Below are positions 25,571-34,247 of a DNA stretch of 64,000 nucleotides, piece after piece. Source of the DNA: Trichococcus collinsii (GTDB lineage: Bacteria > Bacillota > Bacilli > Lactobacillales > Aerococcaceae). The stretch is taken from positions 558,001 to 622,000 of the forward strand of contig NZ_FNQH01000002.1 in NCBI RefSeq assembly GCF_900107505.1, in the 5' to 3' direction. Each line of letters starts with the position of its first letter. Position 1 is the stretch's first letter. Both the position numbers and the translations under genes were made by a program. Below the pieces are notes generated by a model that ran no database searches, was not told the DNA's origin, and worked only from the letters and a program-made list of their open reading frames with translations.

Positions 25571-27229
25571 TCAATAAACCACGACCGGCGTACCGACAGA
25601 ATACGTATTGTAAAGCGTTTGGACCGCATAGTAAGGGGTATTGACGCAGCCGTGCGATCCAAAATAAAGATAAAGGTCGCCACCGAAGCCTTGGGTTTGC
25701 CAAGAGGCGTCATGCAAGCCGTAAGCATTCCCCAAAAACGGAATCCAATATTGGACAGGTGACTCGTAATCTTCTCCGACCAAGACACTCGGCGATTCCT
25801 TGTATGGTTGGATCGCGAACAGTCCTCTCGGCGTCGGCATCGAAGGTCGTCCGGTTATGACCGGAGCATTGACGATCTGTTGGTTGCCGATGTAGGCCCA
25901 GACACGCTGGTAGGCGATGCTGATGATAATATAACTGGAGCCGACATGATAGTTGGTGCCGGCATTCGTCCGGAAGGTGCCATCCTGGACCGTCCAATCG
26001 GGTCCCGTCGGATAGGTTGGGACAGGCGGGACAACCGGAACGGGCGGCGGTTTCGGTACGTATTTCATGAAGGCAACAGCCGTGTTTCCTGGTGCTTGTC
26101 CGTCTTTTTGAACCAATTGCATCTGGACGGCGCTGACTTCATAGTCGTAGCCTTGTGTTCCTGCTGTTTCGCCATTCTTGGCCCAATCCAACCAGCCCAC
26201 GCCGGGCACATGGACCTGATAATAAATATCATAGTGCGCAGCCAGTTCATCCGTCAACTGCATTTCGATCCGCTCGATGCGTTGCCCTGTTCCTGGCAGT
26301 CCGGCTTCCAATCCGTCTTGTGTCCATTCAAACCAACCGTTTTCACTTGTGGCGGCGCGATAGGAAACCGAGCCCGGATAGGGTTGCGAGTCCAATTTCG
26401 CCTGCAAGCCTTCCAACGATTGCGAGGAATCCGGGGAGCCGCTTTGCGCCGGATTGAGGACCGGCTCCTGCCAGCCCGAATCTGTCAGATAGCTGCTGTA
26501 AGACAGGACCGGTTCGGTGCGTTTGATGAAGCCCTGCTCACGTTTGCCTAAAAACGTCTGTTCCTTGTTCATCAAAACGATTTCGACCCCTTCGATCGGA
26601 TAGCGGAAACCGTCCGTTCCGGCTGTCTCGCCGTTTCCGGCCCAATCCAACCAACCGAATCGGCTCGTTTGGACCCGGTAATAAAGATTGTATTGAGCCG
26701 CCAAAGCACCCGTAAGCTTGAGTTGCACAGCCTCGATTGCTTCGCCGGCCCCTGTCGTTCCCGATGTCCCGCCGTTTTTGGCATAACCTGACCAACCGCT
26801 GTCCTGACGATAAGTTCGATAAGAAACGCTGCCTGCTTCGGCCAAATGGGTCAAGCGAACCTGGATGGCTTCGAGCGGCAAAGCCGCCCCACCACTGATT
26901 GCGCCTTCTTGGGTTTCGGACTGCCAGCCGCTGTCCTGTAAGTAAGTCGTATAAACTAATTCAGCATTGCCGGCCGTTGGCATTGAAGGCTGGCTAACCA
27001 GTGTCCTTGATAGGGCAGCAACGCTTCTTGTCTGTAATATGACATGATCCTTGCCGGTTTCGGCAAGCGTCACATCCAGATTTATGTACGCTGGATCGTA
27101 AAGATTCAGCAAACTTTGTTGGACAATAGCACCGTTCTCCAACGAATATGCTGGAGCCGCGATGCGGGCGGGGGCTAATCCGGCAACAATGAACAACCCC
27201 AGCAGAATAAACAAAATGTTCCTTCTCAT
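25571..27229 (-). CDS. Secreted L,D-transpeptidase with ChW repeats
   Basis: A 552-residue exported cell-wall enzyme. Residues 1-28 form a signal peptide (MRRNILFILLGLFIVAGL..). Six clostridial hydrophobic-W (ChW) repeats follow between about 60 and 400, recognised by DSGW/FGWLDW/NGW and AxQxxLT motifs, arranged as two similar triplets. A Pro-rich linker (about 395-420) leads to a YkuD domain with the catalytic GLHDASW...GSHGCVN motif near 515-535. The enzyme would form 3-3 crosslinks or attach proteins to peptidoglycan. Start at the ATG behind GGAGGG; upstream codons in the frame are out of context. Single gene. Confidence 0.88.
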   Translation of the reverse strand: MRRNILFILLGLFIVAGLAPARIAAPAYSLENGAIVQQSLLNLYDPAYINLDVTLAETGKDHVILQTRSVAALSRTLVSQPSMPTAGNAELVYTTYLQDSGWQSETQEGAISGGAALPLEAIQVRLTHLAEAGSVSYRTYRQDSGWSGYAKNGGTSGTTGAGEAIEAVQLKLTGALAAQYNLYYRVQTSRFGWLDWAGNGETAGTDGFRYPIEGVEIVLMNKEQTFLGKREQGFIKRTEPVLSYSSYLTDSGWQEPVLNPAQSGSPDSSQSLEGLQAKLDSQPYPGSVSYRAATSENGWFEWTQDGLEAGLPGTGQRIERIEMQLTDELAAHYDIYYQVHVPGVGWLDWAKNGETAGTQGYDYEVSAVQMQLVQKDGQAPGNTAVAFMKYVPKPPPVPVVPPVPTYPTGPDWTVQDGTFRTNAGTNYHVGSSYIIISIAYQRVWAYIGNQQIVNAPVITGRPSMPTPRGLFAIQPYKESPSVLVGEDYESPVQYWIPFLGNAYGLHDASWQTQGFGGDLYLYFGSHGCVNTPYYAVQTLYNTYSVGTPVVVY

Positions 27230-27361
27230 GGTAATCCCTCCCGGCAGGACCGTAAGCGACAGGAAATGGGGGTCCATTCGTAATCGCTCTCTTTCCTCCA
27301 TTATACCAAACAATACCCCGTTAAAAAAAACACAAGCAGTCAAAAGACCCGTATAACTGCC

Positions 27362-27407
27362 AAAAGTTCAGGGTCGCCTCAAAATGAAGCGACCCCAAAC
27401 TTTTTCT
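27362..27407. terminator. Terminator between recQ and the transpeptidase gene
   Basis: AAAAGTT-GGGTCGC / GCGACCC-AACTTTTT arms, on the recQ side directly behind its stop codon. Confidence 0.82.
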
Positions 27408-27415
27408 AAGTCATT

Positions 27416-29605
27416 CTACTGTTCTCTTTTCCGGAAGGCCAGCACCATCCCGATCTGAAAATAGCTGTAGTCGTCCCCCAGCTTTTCCTTGAGTGGTTTC
27501 AGGTGCTGATCCTCGGCTTCTTCAATCGCTCTGGCGATGGCTTCTGCCTGTTCAGCTGTGACGAAATCCGTCAAATGCATTTCATAGGCCGGCAGCTCGG
27601 CCAACTGGCGGAAATGGTTTTCGATGGTCATCCGCGCCAATCCTCGGATGGCGATGATCTCTTCAACCGTTTTGCCTTCTTGATACAGGCGATAGGTCTC
27701 CTCAAAGGTGGTGCCGGCGTAATTCTTCTGCGCCGGTTTCGGGCGTTTTTCCGCGGTTTCCGGATTTCCTGCCAGCTCTTTATGCTCCGATAGTTTTTGT
27801 TTCAGGATCGCTTCGGCATCAGGGAATTCCTTCAAATAATCGGAAATGACACCCATGAAGACTTCGCCATAGCGCTCCAACTTCGTTTCGCCTACCCCTG
27901 ACAAACGCAAGAAGCCGTCATCATCAGTCGGAAAGTTGCGGGCCATCTCATGCAGCGTGCTGTCCGAAAAGACGATATAGGAAGGGATCCCATGCTCGTT
28001 CGCCATTTCCGTACGCACACTGCGCAGACGGTCGAACAACTCGGTATCGTAAAAGCCGCCTCCGCTCTGTTTGGCGGTGCCCCTGCCGGTCTCGACCGCA
28101 TAGGACATCCCAACTTTTTTCCCTTCCTTCAGGACTTCCAACGCTTTTGGGGTGACCTGGATCAACGGATACTGATCGCCCGTCACCTGCAGGTATTCAT
28201 CAGCGATCAATACCCCGATCATTTCGCGGATTTCACCATCATTATAGGCGCTCATCAGTCCGTAGGTCTTCAACTTATCCAGCCCGAAATCGGTGATGCC
28301 CTTCTGTTTGCTCCCAGTCAGGATGCCGATGATTTTCTGGACGCCGTAACGTCCGCGCACCCGCACGACGCAGGACAGGATTTTTTGGGCTTCTTCGGTG
28401 ATGTCTATCTGTTCCGTGCGGCGCAGGCAGTTGGAGCAATGCTGGCAATTCAGCTCGGCTGTCGTTTCGCCGAAATATTCCAGGATGTAGCGGCGCAGGC
28501 ATTGGTTCGTGTAACAGTAATTGATCATCTTGTTCAATTTATTGGTCGCTTCGCTGTCATTCGTCTTGCTGTTCAGCAACTGGTTGATGATGATATCCTG
28601 CGTCGAAAACAGCAGGATGACACGCGCTTCCTCTCCGTCACGCCCCGCCCTTCCGGCTTCTTGGTAATAGCTTTCGATGTTTTTGGGCATGTTGTAGTGG
28701 TAAACGGTCCGCACATTGCTTTTGTCGATCCCCATGCCGAAAGCATTCGTAGCGACCATGATCGGTTTGCGGTCGAACAGGAAATCATCCTGGTTCCGCT
28801 GGCGCTCGTGTTCCGGCAGCCCTGCATGGTAAAGCGTCACGGCAAAGCCTTTTTGTTCCAATTTCTTCTGGACCGATTCCACATTTTTTCTGGTCGAACA
28901 ATAGATGATGCTCGCTTCCTTCGGGTTGAGGTCCTTCACGAGGAACTTGAACTTGTCGGCGGGCTTTTCCACGCTGAAGGCCAAATTGCTGCGGTCGAAA
29001 CCGGTCACCAACCGGAACGGATGCTGCAGGCGCAATTGGACCAGGATATCGTCCTGGACCGGTTCGGTTGCTGTGGCGGTGAAGGCGGCAACCATCGGAC
29101 GTCTGTCGAACAGATCATACAGCCGGGCCACGCCTTGGTAGGCAGGACGGAAATCGCTGCCCCATTGCGAGATACAGTGGGCCTCATCGACCACCAGCAA
29201 CGGCACCTTCACAAAGCGCAGAGCATTCATGAATGACTCGTTGTCTATCCGTTCCGGCGCGATGTAGAGCAGTTTGAGCTGGCCGGAGCGCATATCATCC
29301 ATCAATTGCAGGAACTCTTCTCTGGAGAGCGTGCTGTTCAGGTATGCCGCGGGAATTCCCATTTCCCGCAAACTGTCTACCTGATCCTTCATTAAGGACA
29401 CCAACGGGGAAACGACGATCGTCATGCCGTCCAGCAGCAACGCCGGCAGTTGGTAGCAGAGCGACTTTCCTCCGCTCGTCGGCATGATTCCGAGCACGTC
29501 CTTCCCTTGCAGGGTATTCGTGATCAATTCCTCTTGGCCTTCCCGGAAACTGTCATATCCGAAATATTTTTTTAGCGTACCGTACAGTAATTCTTTATCT
29601 ACCAC
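27416..29605 (-). CDS. recQ: ATP-dependent DNA helicase RecQ
   Basis: A 3'-5' DNA helicase for recombinational repair. The 729-residue protein has helicase motifs I (PTSGGKSLCYQLP, about 44-56), II (DEAH, about 138) and VI (YQEAGRAGRDG), then the zinc-binding RQC region with C..CSNC, an HRDC domain (about 515-595) and a C-terminal helix-turn-helix tail starting TFEETYRLYQEGKTVEEI, common in Firmicute RecQ. The GTG at 29605 has AAGGA nine bases upstream and is preferred over another GTG six bases earlier. Single gene. Confidence 0.93.
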   Translation of the reverse strand: MVDKELLYGTLKKYFGYDSFREGQEELITNTLQGKDVLGIMPTSGGKSLCYQLPALLLDGMTIVVSPLVSLMKDQVDSLREMGIPAAYLNSTLSREEFLQLMDDMRSGQLKLLYIAPERIDNESFMNALRFVKVPLLVVDEAHCISQWGSDFRPAYQGVARLYDLFDRRPMVAAFTATATEPVQDDILVQLRLQHPFRLVTGFDRSNLAFSVEKPADKFKFLVKDLNPKEASIIYCSTRKNVESVQKKLEQKGFAVTLYHAGLPEHERQRNQDDFLFDRKPIMVATNAFGMGIDKSNVRTVYHYNMPKNIESYYQEAGRAGRDGEEARVILLFSTQDIIINQLLNSKTNDSEATNKLNKMINYCYTNQCLRRYILEYFGETTAELNCQHCSNCLRRTEQIDITEEAQKILSCVVRVRGRYGVQKIIGILTGSKQKGITDFGLDKLKTYGLMSAYNDGEIREMIGVLIADEYLQVTGDQYPLIQVTPKALEVLKEGKKVGMSYAVETGRGTAKQSGGGFYDTELFDRLRSVRTEMANEHGIPSYIVFSDSTLHEMARNFPTDDDGFLRLSGVGETKLERYGEVFMGVISDYLKEFPDAEAILKQKLSEHKELAGNPETAEKRPKPAQKNYAGTTFEETYRLYQEGKTVEEIIAIRGLARMTIENHFRQLAELPAYEMHLTDFVTAEQAEAIARAIEEAEDQHLKPLKEKLGDDYSYFQIGMVLAFRKREQ

Positions 29606-29870
29606 TTGCACCCATCCTTAACTGTTTATCTTTTCCCGTTAACCGAATATTCCTGAATGGCCTTACCTTCACTCAAGAAAGCCATGGCAAACCGTCAGAA
29701 ATGACCCCCTCATCATATCACATCCGCGGCCTATTTTTTCACAGAAAAATAGTGCGGCGCGCACCTGAGCAAATCCCCTACTAATAAAATATGCAGATTA
29801 TCCGCTTATGTTTTGACGTGTGGTATATAATTGTAGGGTGAACACGTCATGACCCACAGGAGTGAAAAAT
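29606..29870. promoter_or_regulatory. Gap between recQ and selD; selD promoter
   Basis: A divergent 265-base gap. An extended -10 (TGGTATATAAT, 29821-29831) for selD lies about 40 bases before its start; the -35 is weak. I see no selenocysteine tRNA or other RNA gene. Confidence 0.4.
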
Positions 29871-30902
29871 ATGGAACAGGAATTATCAAATGAACTATTT
29901 ATCTGCGGGGGGTGCAACGCAAAGATCGGCCCCGGCGTTCTGGGAGACCTACTAAGCCAATTTCCGAAACAGGAGAATCCGAATTTTTTGGTCGGTTTCG
30001 ACTCGTCCGATGATGCGGCTGTGTTCCGGATAGACGCCGAAACGGCCATGATCCAGACGTTGGACTTCTTTCCCGCAATGGTGGCGGATGCCTCTCTTTT
30101 CGGGGAAATCGCCGCAGCCAACGCCTTGAGCGATGTATTTGCGATGGGCGGTGAAGTGTTGACTGCTATGAACATCGTCTGCTGGCCCGAAACAAAAAGC
30201 ACCGATACACTCGGAAAAATTTTGGCGGGTGGCTTCAAGAAGGTCCAGGAGGCAGGCGGCGTTTTGGTCGGCGGACATTCGATCCATGACCCCCAGCCCA
30301 AATATGGTCTCTCGGTATTGGGAAGAGTCCATCCCGACCGGATCTACCGGAATGACACGTGCGTCCCGGGAGATGTCCTGCTGCTGACGAAACCGTTGGG
30401 GACCGGCATCATCACAACGGCCTACAGCGCCGGGGAAATGGCGCAAGAAGCCTTCAATCAGGCCGTCGTCTCGATGACGACGCTGAACCGTTATGCGGCG
30501 GAAGTCCTGAAAAAGTATACCATCCACAGCTGCACGGATATCACCGGTTTCGGCCTGTTGGGCCATCTGTCGGAAATGGTCAGCAATCGCTGTTCTGCGA
30601 CTGTCTACGCCGATAGCGTACCTTGCCTGAGCGGAGCCTATCAGGGAGCAAAGGAATTCCTGATCACAGCCGGCGGGCAGCGCAACCGAAACCACTTGGA
30701 AGCCGATGTGGACTTCCAGATTGATGACTATGCCTTGGAGGAAATCCTCTTCGATCCGCAGACATCCGGCGGCCTGCTGGTGAGCGTCCCTGTCGAAGAA
30801 GCGGCCGCTCTGCTTGCCGAAATCGAAGCATTGGGATTGCCCTGCGGCATCATCGGCGAAGTGACCGAAAAGGACGCCAAGAAGATCATCGTGGTCCATT
30901 GA
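29871..30902 (+). CDS. selD: Selenophosphate synthase (selenide, water dikinase)
   Basis: Makes selenophosphate from selenide and ATP, the Se donor for 2-selenouridine in tRNA and for selenoenzymes. The 343-residue protein aligns at its N-terminus as CGGCNAKIGPG: C15 and K18 correspond to the catalytic Cys17/Lys20 of E. coli SelD, so this is the Cys, not Sec, form. The Gly-rich nucleotide-binding segments TLDFFPAMVAD and NALSDVFAMGG (AIRS fold) follow. Start at the ATG behind AGGAG. First gene of a four-gene selenium operon ending at 32991. Confidence 0.95.
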   Translation: MEQELSNELFICGGCNAKIGPGVLGDLLSQFPKQENPNFLVGFDSSDDAAVFRIDAETAMIQTLDFFPAMVADASLFGEIAAANALSDVFAMGGEVLTAMNIVCWPETKSTDTLGKILAGGFKKVQEAGGVLVGGHSIHDPQPKYGLSVLGRVHPDRIYRNDTCVPGDVLLLTKPLGTGIITTAYSAGEMAQEAFNQAVVSMTTLNRYAAEVLKKYTIHSCTDITGFGLLGHLSEMVSNRCSATVYADSVPCLSGAYQGAKEFLITAGGQRNRNHLEADVDFQIDDYALEEILFDPQTSGGLLVSVPVEEAAALLAEIEALGLPCGIIGEVTEKDAKKIIVVH

Positions 30903-30945
30903 GCAACGAATTACAAAAATATGATTTAACCAGGAGGAAAAGAGC

Positions 30946-31569
30946 ATGAAAAAAATAGATGCAGTCGGACAAGCTTGTCCGATGCCGGTCATTTTGACCA
31001 AACGGGCTTTGAAGGAGAGCAACGGGGAAACGGTGCTTATCAGTGTGGACAACGAGATCGCGACGCAGAACCTTGCCAAGATGGCGGAGCAGCTGAAACT
31101 TTCCGTCCAAATCGAAAAAATCAACAATTCCCTTTATGAAGTCCAGCTTTCGGATCCGAATTTCGGCAACGAATCACACACCGCCGAACACACTGTGCTT
31201 CCGGAGCAAGCCGCCGACACAGTCGCATCATCCGGAGTAAGTTATGTCGTCGTATTGAACAGCGACTTCATCGGCAACGGCAGCGAGGAATTGGGCCGTA
31301 CACTGATGAAAAGCTTCCTTTTTTCCCTGACCGAACAGGAAGTCCTGCCTGACAAAGTATTGTGTTACAATGCCGGCGCGCTGCTAACGACTGAGGGATC
31401 GGCCGTGTTGAACGACCTAAAAGCGCTGGAGGAAGACGGCGTCGAGGTCCTCACGTGCGGCATCTGCGGGGAATTCTATGGCGTGAAGGACAAATTGGCG
31501 GTCGGCACTTACACAAATATGTACCGCATCGTTGAAATCCTGCGCACCGCCAAGACCGTATCGCCATGA
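30946..31569 (+). CDS. yedF: Selenium metabolism protein YedF
   Basis: A 207-residue two-domain protein: an N-terminal TusA/SirA-like domain with the carrier Cys in GQACPMPVI (about 7-15) and a C-terminal DsrE-like domain containing LTCGICGEFYGV (about 168-179). This architecture is that of the selenium-metabolism YedF family found next to selD. It probably relays selenium or sulfur as persulfide/perselenide. It begins 43 bases after selD with AGGAGG and overlaps the next gene by ATGA. Confidence 0.9.
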   Translation: MKKIDAVGQACPMPVILTKRALKESNGETVLISVDNEIATQNLAKMAEQLKLSVQIEKINNSLYEVQLSDPNFGNESHTAEHTVLPEQAADTVASSGVSYVVVLNSDFIGNGSEELGRTLMKSFLFSLTEQEVLPDKVLCYNAGALLTTEGSAVLNDLKALEEDGVEVLTCGICGEFYGVKDKLAVGTYTNMYRIVEILRTAKTVSP

Positions 31570-31838
31570 TCGACCGCAAACATTACGGCATCGTCGCGTT
31601 TCCGACTTCCCAGGCCGCTGCAGCCGCCGAAGTTGTTGTCCTGGATGCCGGTCGGGAATGCCGGTTGATCCCCATGCCGGAACAGATTTCGGCCGGATGT
31701 GGTCTTGTGCTGCAGACGCACCTCTACGAACTGAACGCTGTCCGCTTGTTGCTGTCCGAGCGTTCGATTTCCAATGATGGCTGCTACGAAGTTCGTTTTG
31801 AGAACCGGAAAAAATCCGTGGAGGCATGGCATGACTGA
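31566..31838 (+). CDS. DUF3343 putative Se/S carrier protein
   Basis: A 90-residue protein of the DUF3343 family (Se/S-carrier-like). The core YGIVAFPTSQAAAAAE..LDAG..CRLIPMPEQISAGCGLVL is typical; C32 and C46 are candidate chalcogen-binding residues. It overlaps yedF and the desulfurase gene by a few bases each, so all are co-translated. The family repeatedly co-occurs with SelD/YedF; a carrier role is inferred from that. Confidence 0.82.
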   Translation: MIDRKHYGIVAFPTSQAAAAAEVVVLDAGRECRLIPMPEQISAGCGLVLQTHLYELNAVRLLLSERSISNDGCYEVRFENRKKSVEAWHD

Positions 31839-32991
31839 ACTCTATTATTTCGACAACAGCGCAACCACACTGAAAAAACCGTCCATGGTGGCTGAAGCTG
31901 TCTATCACGCCATCGCCGATGGTCAGCTCGGCAACCCGGCCCGCGGCAGCCATACCGCTTCCCTGAATGCTTTGCGTTTGACGGAGATATTACGCAAAAA
32001 AACGGCTGCCCTATTCGGTGTGCCGGATGCGGCAAACGTCGCTTTCACAGCCAACGCCACCGCATCGTTGAACATGGTCCTGAAGGGTCTGCTGACGCCA
32101 GCAGACCACATCATCACAACCGTGACGGAGCACAATGCCGTCCTGCGTCCGCTTTACCAACTTGAAGAACAAGGAGGTGCCTTATCATTTGTAGGAGTCG
32201 ATGAACTTGGCACGCTCCGCTATCCCGATTTCGAACGCCTGTTGCGGCCCGATACCCGTGCAGTCGTGGTCAACCATGCTTCGAATGTCACCGGCAATGC
32301 CGTAGATCTGGAATTGATCGGCAGCTTTTGCCGGGAGCACGACCTGGTTTTCATCGTCGATGCTTCCCAGAGCGCAGGCGTCTTCGCCATCGATGTAGTG
32401 AAGCAGCACATCGATATCCTCTGCTTCACCGGCCATAAAGGACTTTATGGCCCGCAAGGAACCGGGGGCATCTGCCTCGGAGACAGGCCCTTGGAATTCG
32501 GGCCGGTGTTCACCGGCGGCAGCGGCTTCCATTCTTTCGACAAGCAATACCCGACAGAGATGCCGACTTTGTTCGAGCCGGGCACCCAGAATGTTCATGG
32601 CTTGGCGGGCCTTTCCGCTGGTTTGGATTACATCAGCCAGAAAGGGCTGGCAGCAATCACTAAGCACCTGCAGGAACTGACTTTCCGCTTTCATGAACAG
32701 ATCAAGGACATCCCGGGAATCATTCTCTACGGAAGTTTCGCTGAAAACATGGAACGCGCGCCGGTCGTTTCGCTGAATCTGGAGGGCTGGTCCTCAGGCG
32801 ACCTCAGCGATGCGCTCTTCATGGATTACGCGATTGCGGTTCGCCCGGGCGCCCATTGCGCACCGCTCATCCATCAAGCTCTCGGAACAGAAAAAAGCGG
32901 CATGGTCCGCTTCAGCTTCTCCAGCTTCAATACGATGGAGGAAATCGACTACGCAGCCAAGGCGCTGCGGATTTTGGCGGAAGAAGAATAA
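31831..32991 (+). CDS. Cysteine desulfurase-like class V aminotransferase (EF2568 type)
   Basis: A 386-residue PLP enzyme of the SufS/CsdA-like group known from the Enterococcus selenium cluster. It has YFDNSATTLKKP at the N-terminus, the PLP Lys203 in FTGHKGLYGPQGTGG, and the substrate-activating Cys343 in RPGAHCAPL. It probably releases Se (or S) from selenocysteine/cysteine for SelD. Start at the ATG behind GGAGGC, inside the end of the DUF3343 gene; the frame is open further upstream but only as overlap. Last gene of the operon, followed by a strong terminator. Confidence 0.88.
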   Translation: MTELYYFDNSATTLKKPSMVAEAVYHAIADGQLGNPARGSHTASLNALRLTEILRKKTAALFGVPDAANVAFTANATASLNMVLKGLLTPADHIITTVTEHNAVLRPLYQLEEQGGALSFVGVDELGTLRYPDFERLLRPDTRAVVVNHASNVTGNAVDLELIGSFCREHDLVFIVDASQSAGVFAIDVVKQHIDILCFTGHKGLYGPQGTGGICLGDRPLEFGPVFTGGSGFHSFDKQYPTEMPTLFEPGTQNVHGLAGLSAGLDYISQKGLAAITKHLQELTFRFHEQIKDIPGIILYGSFAENMERAPVVSLNLEGWSSGDLSDALFMDYAIAVRPGAHCAPLIHQALGTEKSGMVRFSFSSFNTMEEIDYAAKALRILAEEE

Positions 32992-33048
32992 AAATAAAAC
33001 AGAGCAGCCACCCGCTTTCCACGGGCAGTTGCTCTGTTTTATTTTTTT
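32990..33048. terminator. Bidirectional terminator, selenium operon / mnmH
   Basis: AAAATAAAACAGAGCA / TGCTCTGTTTTATTTT arms (16 bases) with a 23-base loop containing a small inner stem. Confidence 0.92.
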
Positions 33049-33052
33049 GTAA

Positions 33053-34102
33053 TCAAGCGTTACATTGCTTCATCCATTCCAGAATGGCTTCGGCCGTTGC
33101 TGCGGCGTCTTCGTTCCGAAAGATGGTGGAAAATTCCTTTTTGTTGAAGTTGTAGCGGGGATCATAGTATTTCATCAACAGATCCGCGATGACCGCGTCG
33201 AAATCATGCTGGCGCACCTGTTCCTTGTAACCCTCGACACGCGCTTCATTCAGGTAAGGTTTCAAACGGTCAAGCGCTGCGAGGAGCTCTGTTTCATTGC
33301 TGTGGAGATAATCCTTTTTGATCTGTCCGATTCGGTAATCCAATGAAGCCTCGATGTTCAGGTTTATGCCTTTGTGCATCGCATCAATCAACGAAGGCGG
33401 CAATACGGCCTGTCCGATTCGCTTGCTTTCGCCTTCAGTAAAGACGATCAGCGGTTCCTGCCAGCCAACGGTGCTCTCGACCAACAGACTTTCGAACATT
33501 TTTTGGTTATGCGGCTGTTTCTTCTTAAGGCCGACACCTCCAAAGACGGATCCTCTGTTGTTGGCGCAGGCTTCCAGATCCAACACATTGGCTCCACGCT
33601 TCTTCAGTTCCTCCAGGATCGCTGTTTTCCCGGTCCCGGTATTGCCGAAAAGGGTCACAAACTGGACCTTTTCGAACAACACTGGGATCAGGCTATTGAT
33701 CGTGCTGCGGTAGTTTTTGTAGCCGCCTTCCATCCGGTAAACATTCATCCCCAAGGATTTGAGCAGGGAAAAAATCGAATTGCTGCGGAATCCCCCCCTG
33801 CTGCAGAAGATGACGACTTGGTCGTAGGCTTTTGTATACTCTTGGAAAAGGCTGAACATCTCAGGCAATCTCGGAGAAATGGCTCGGATGCCGTGCTTTT
33901 TCGCTTCATCGATTTTGCCGGAAACATAAAGCGTCCCCACTGTTTTACGGTCCTCATCATCCAGGACGGGTATGTTTATGGCGCCCGGTATGGTTGCCTT
34001 CGCAAATTCGGAAGGACTCCTGACGTCCACATATAAAATCGATTTGTCTCCGCGTTGCTGTTCTATTTCTTCATATGTTATAACTGGTTTCAATTGGTTC
34101 AC
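33053..34102 (-). CDS. mnmH: tRNA 2-selenouridine synthase
   Basis: Replaces sulfur of 2-thiouridine at tRNA position 34 with selenium using selenophosphate from SelD. The 349-residue protein has an N-terminal rhodanese domain with catalytic C100 (VIFCSRGGFRS) and a C-terminal P-loop domain with GNTGTGKT (153-160), the two-domain YbbB/SelU plan. I take the GTG at 34102 as start (VNQLKPVITYEE) because homologues begin near there; a neighbouring GTG and a frame 31 codons longer are possible, and the ribosome site is weak. It is convergent with the selenium operon, which confirms that the cluster serves at least tRNA selenation. Confidence 0.9.
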   Translation of the reverse strand: MNQLKPVITYEEIEQQRGDKSILYVDVRSPSEFAKATIPGAINIPVLDDEDRKTVGTLYVSGKIDEAKKHGIRAISPRLPEMFSLFQEYTKAYDQVVIFCSRGGFRSNSIFSLLKSLGMNVYRMEGGYKNYRSTINSLIPVLFEKVQFVTLFGNTGTGKTAILEELKKRGANVLDLEACANNRGSVFGGVGLKKKQPHNQKMFESLLVESTVGWQEPLIVFTEGESKRIGQAVLPPSLIDAMHKGINLNIEASLDYRIGQIKKDYLHSNETELLAALDRLKPYLNEARVEGYKEQVRQHDFDAVIADLLMKYYDPRYNFNKKEFSTIFRNEDAAATAEAILEWMKQCNA

Positions 34103-34171
34103 CACTTTCTGTTTCTCAGTATAGCCCCTGTCGGACAGGAATGCCACCTGAAATCTTGAAGGAAGCGCATG

Positions 34172-34219
34172 AAAACGACCCAAAAAGCTCCTCATTTAGC
34201 GGAGACATGTGGGTCGTTG
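34172..34219 (-). terminator. Terminator after the DbpA-type helicase gene
   Basis: Outer arms ACGACCCA / TGGGTCGT with inner GCTCC/GGAGC-type pairing; the minus-strand 3' side continues into TTTTC. Confidence 0.65.
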
Positions 34220-34247
34220 CGCATTCAATCGTTCAATTTTTCTGCAG

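Noticed and set aside
27950-29236. 428-codon open frame antisense to recQ
   Set aside because: Pure shadow of recQ: no ribosome site, no family resemblance, and recQ motifs are intact on the other strand.
29952-31127. 391-codon open frame antisense to selD/yedF
   Set aside because: Shadow of two well-supported genes; the translation has no domain-like pattern.
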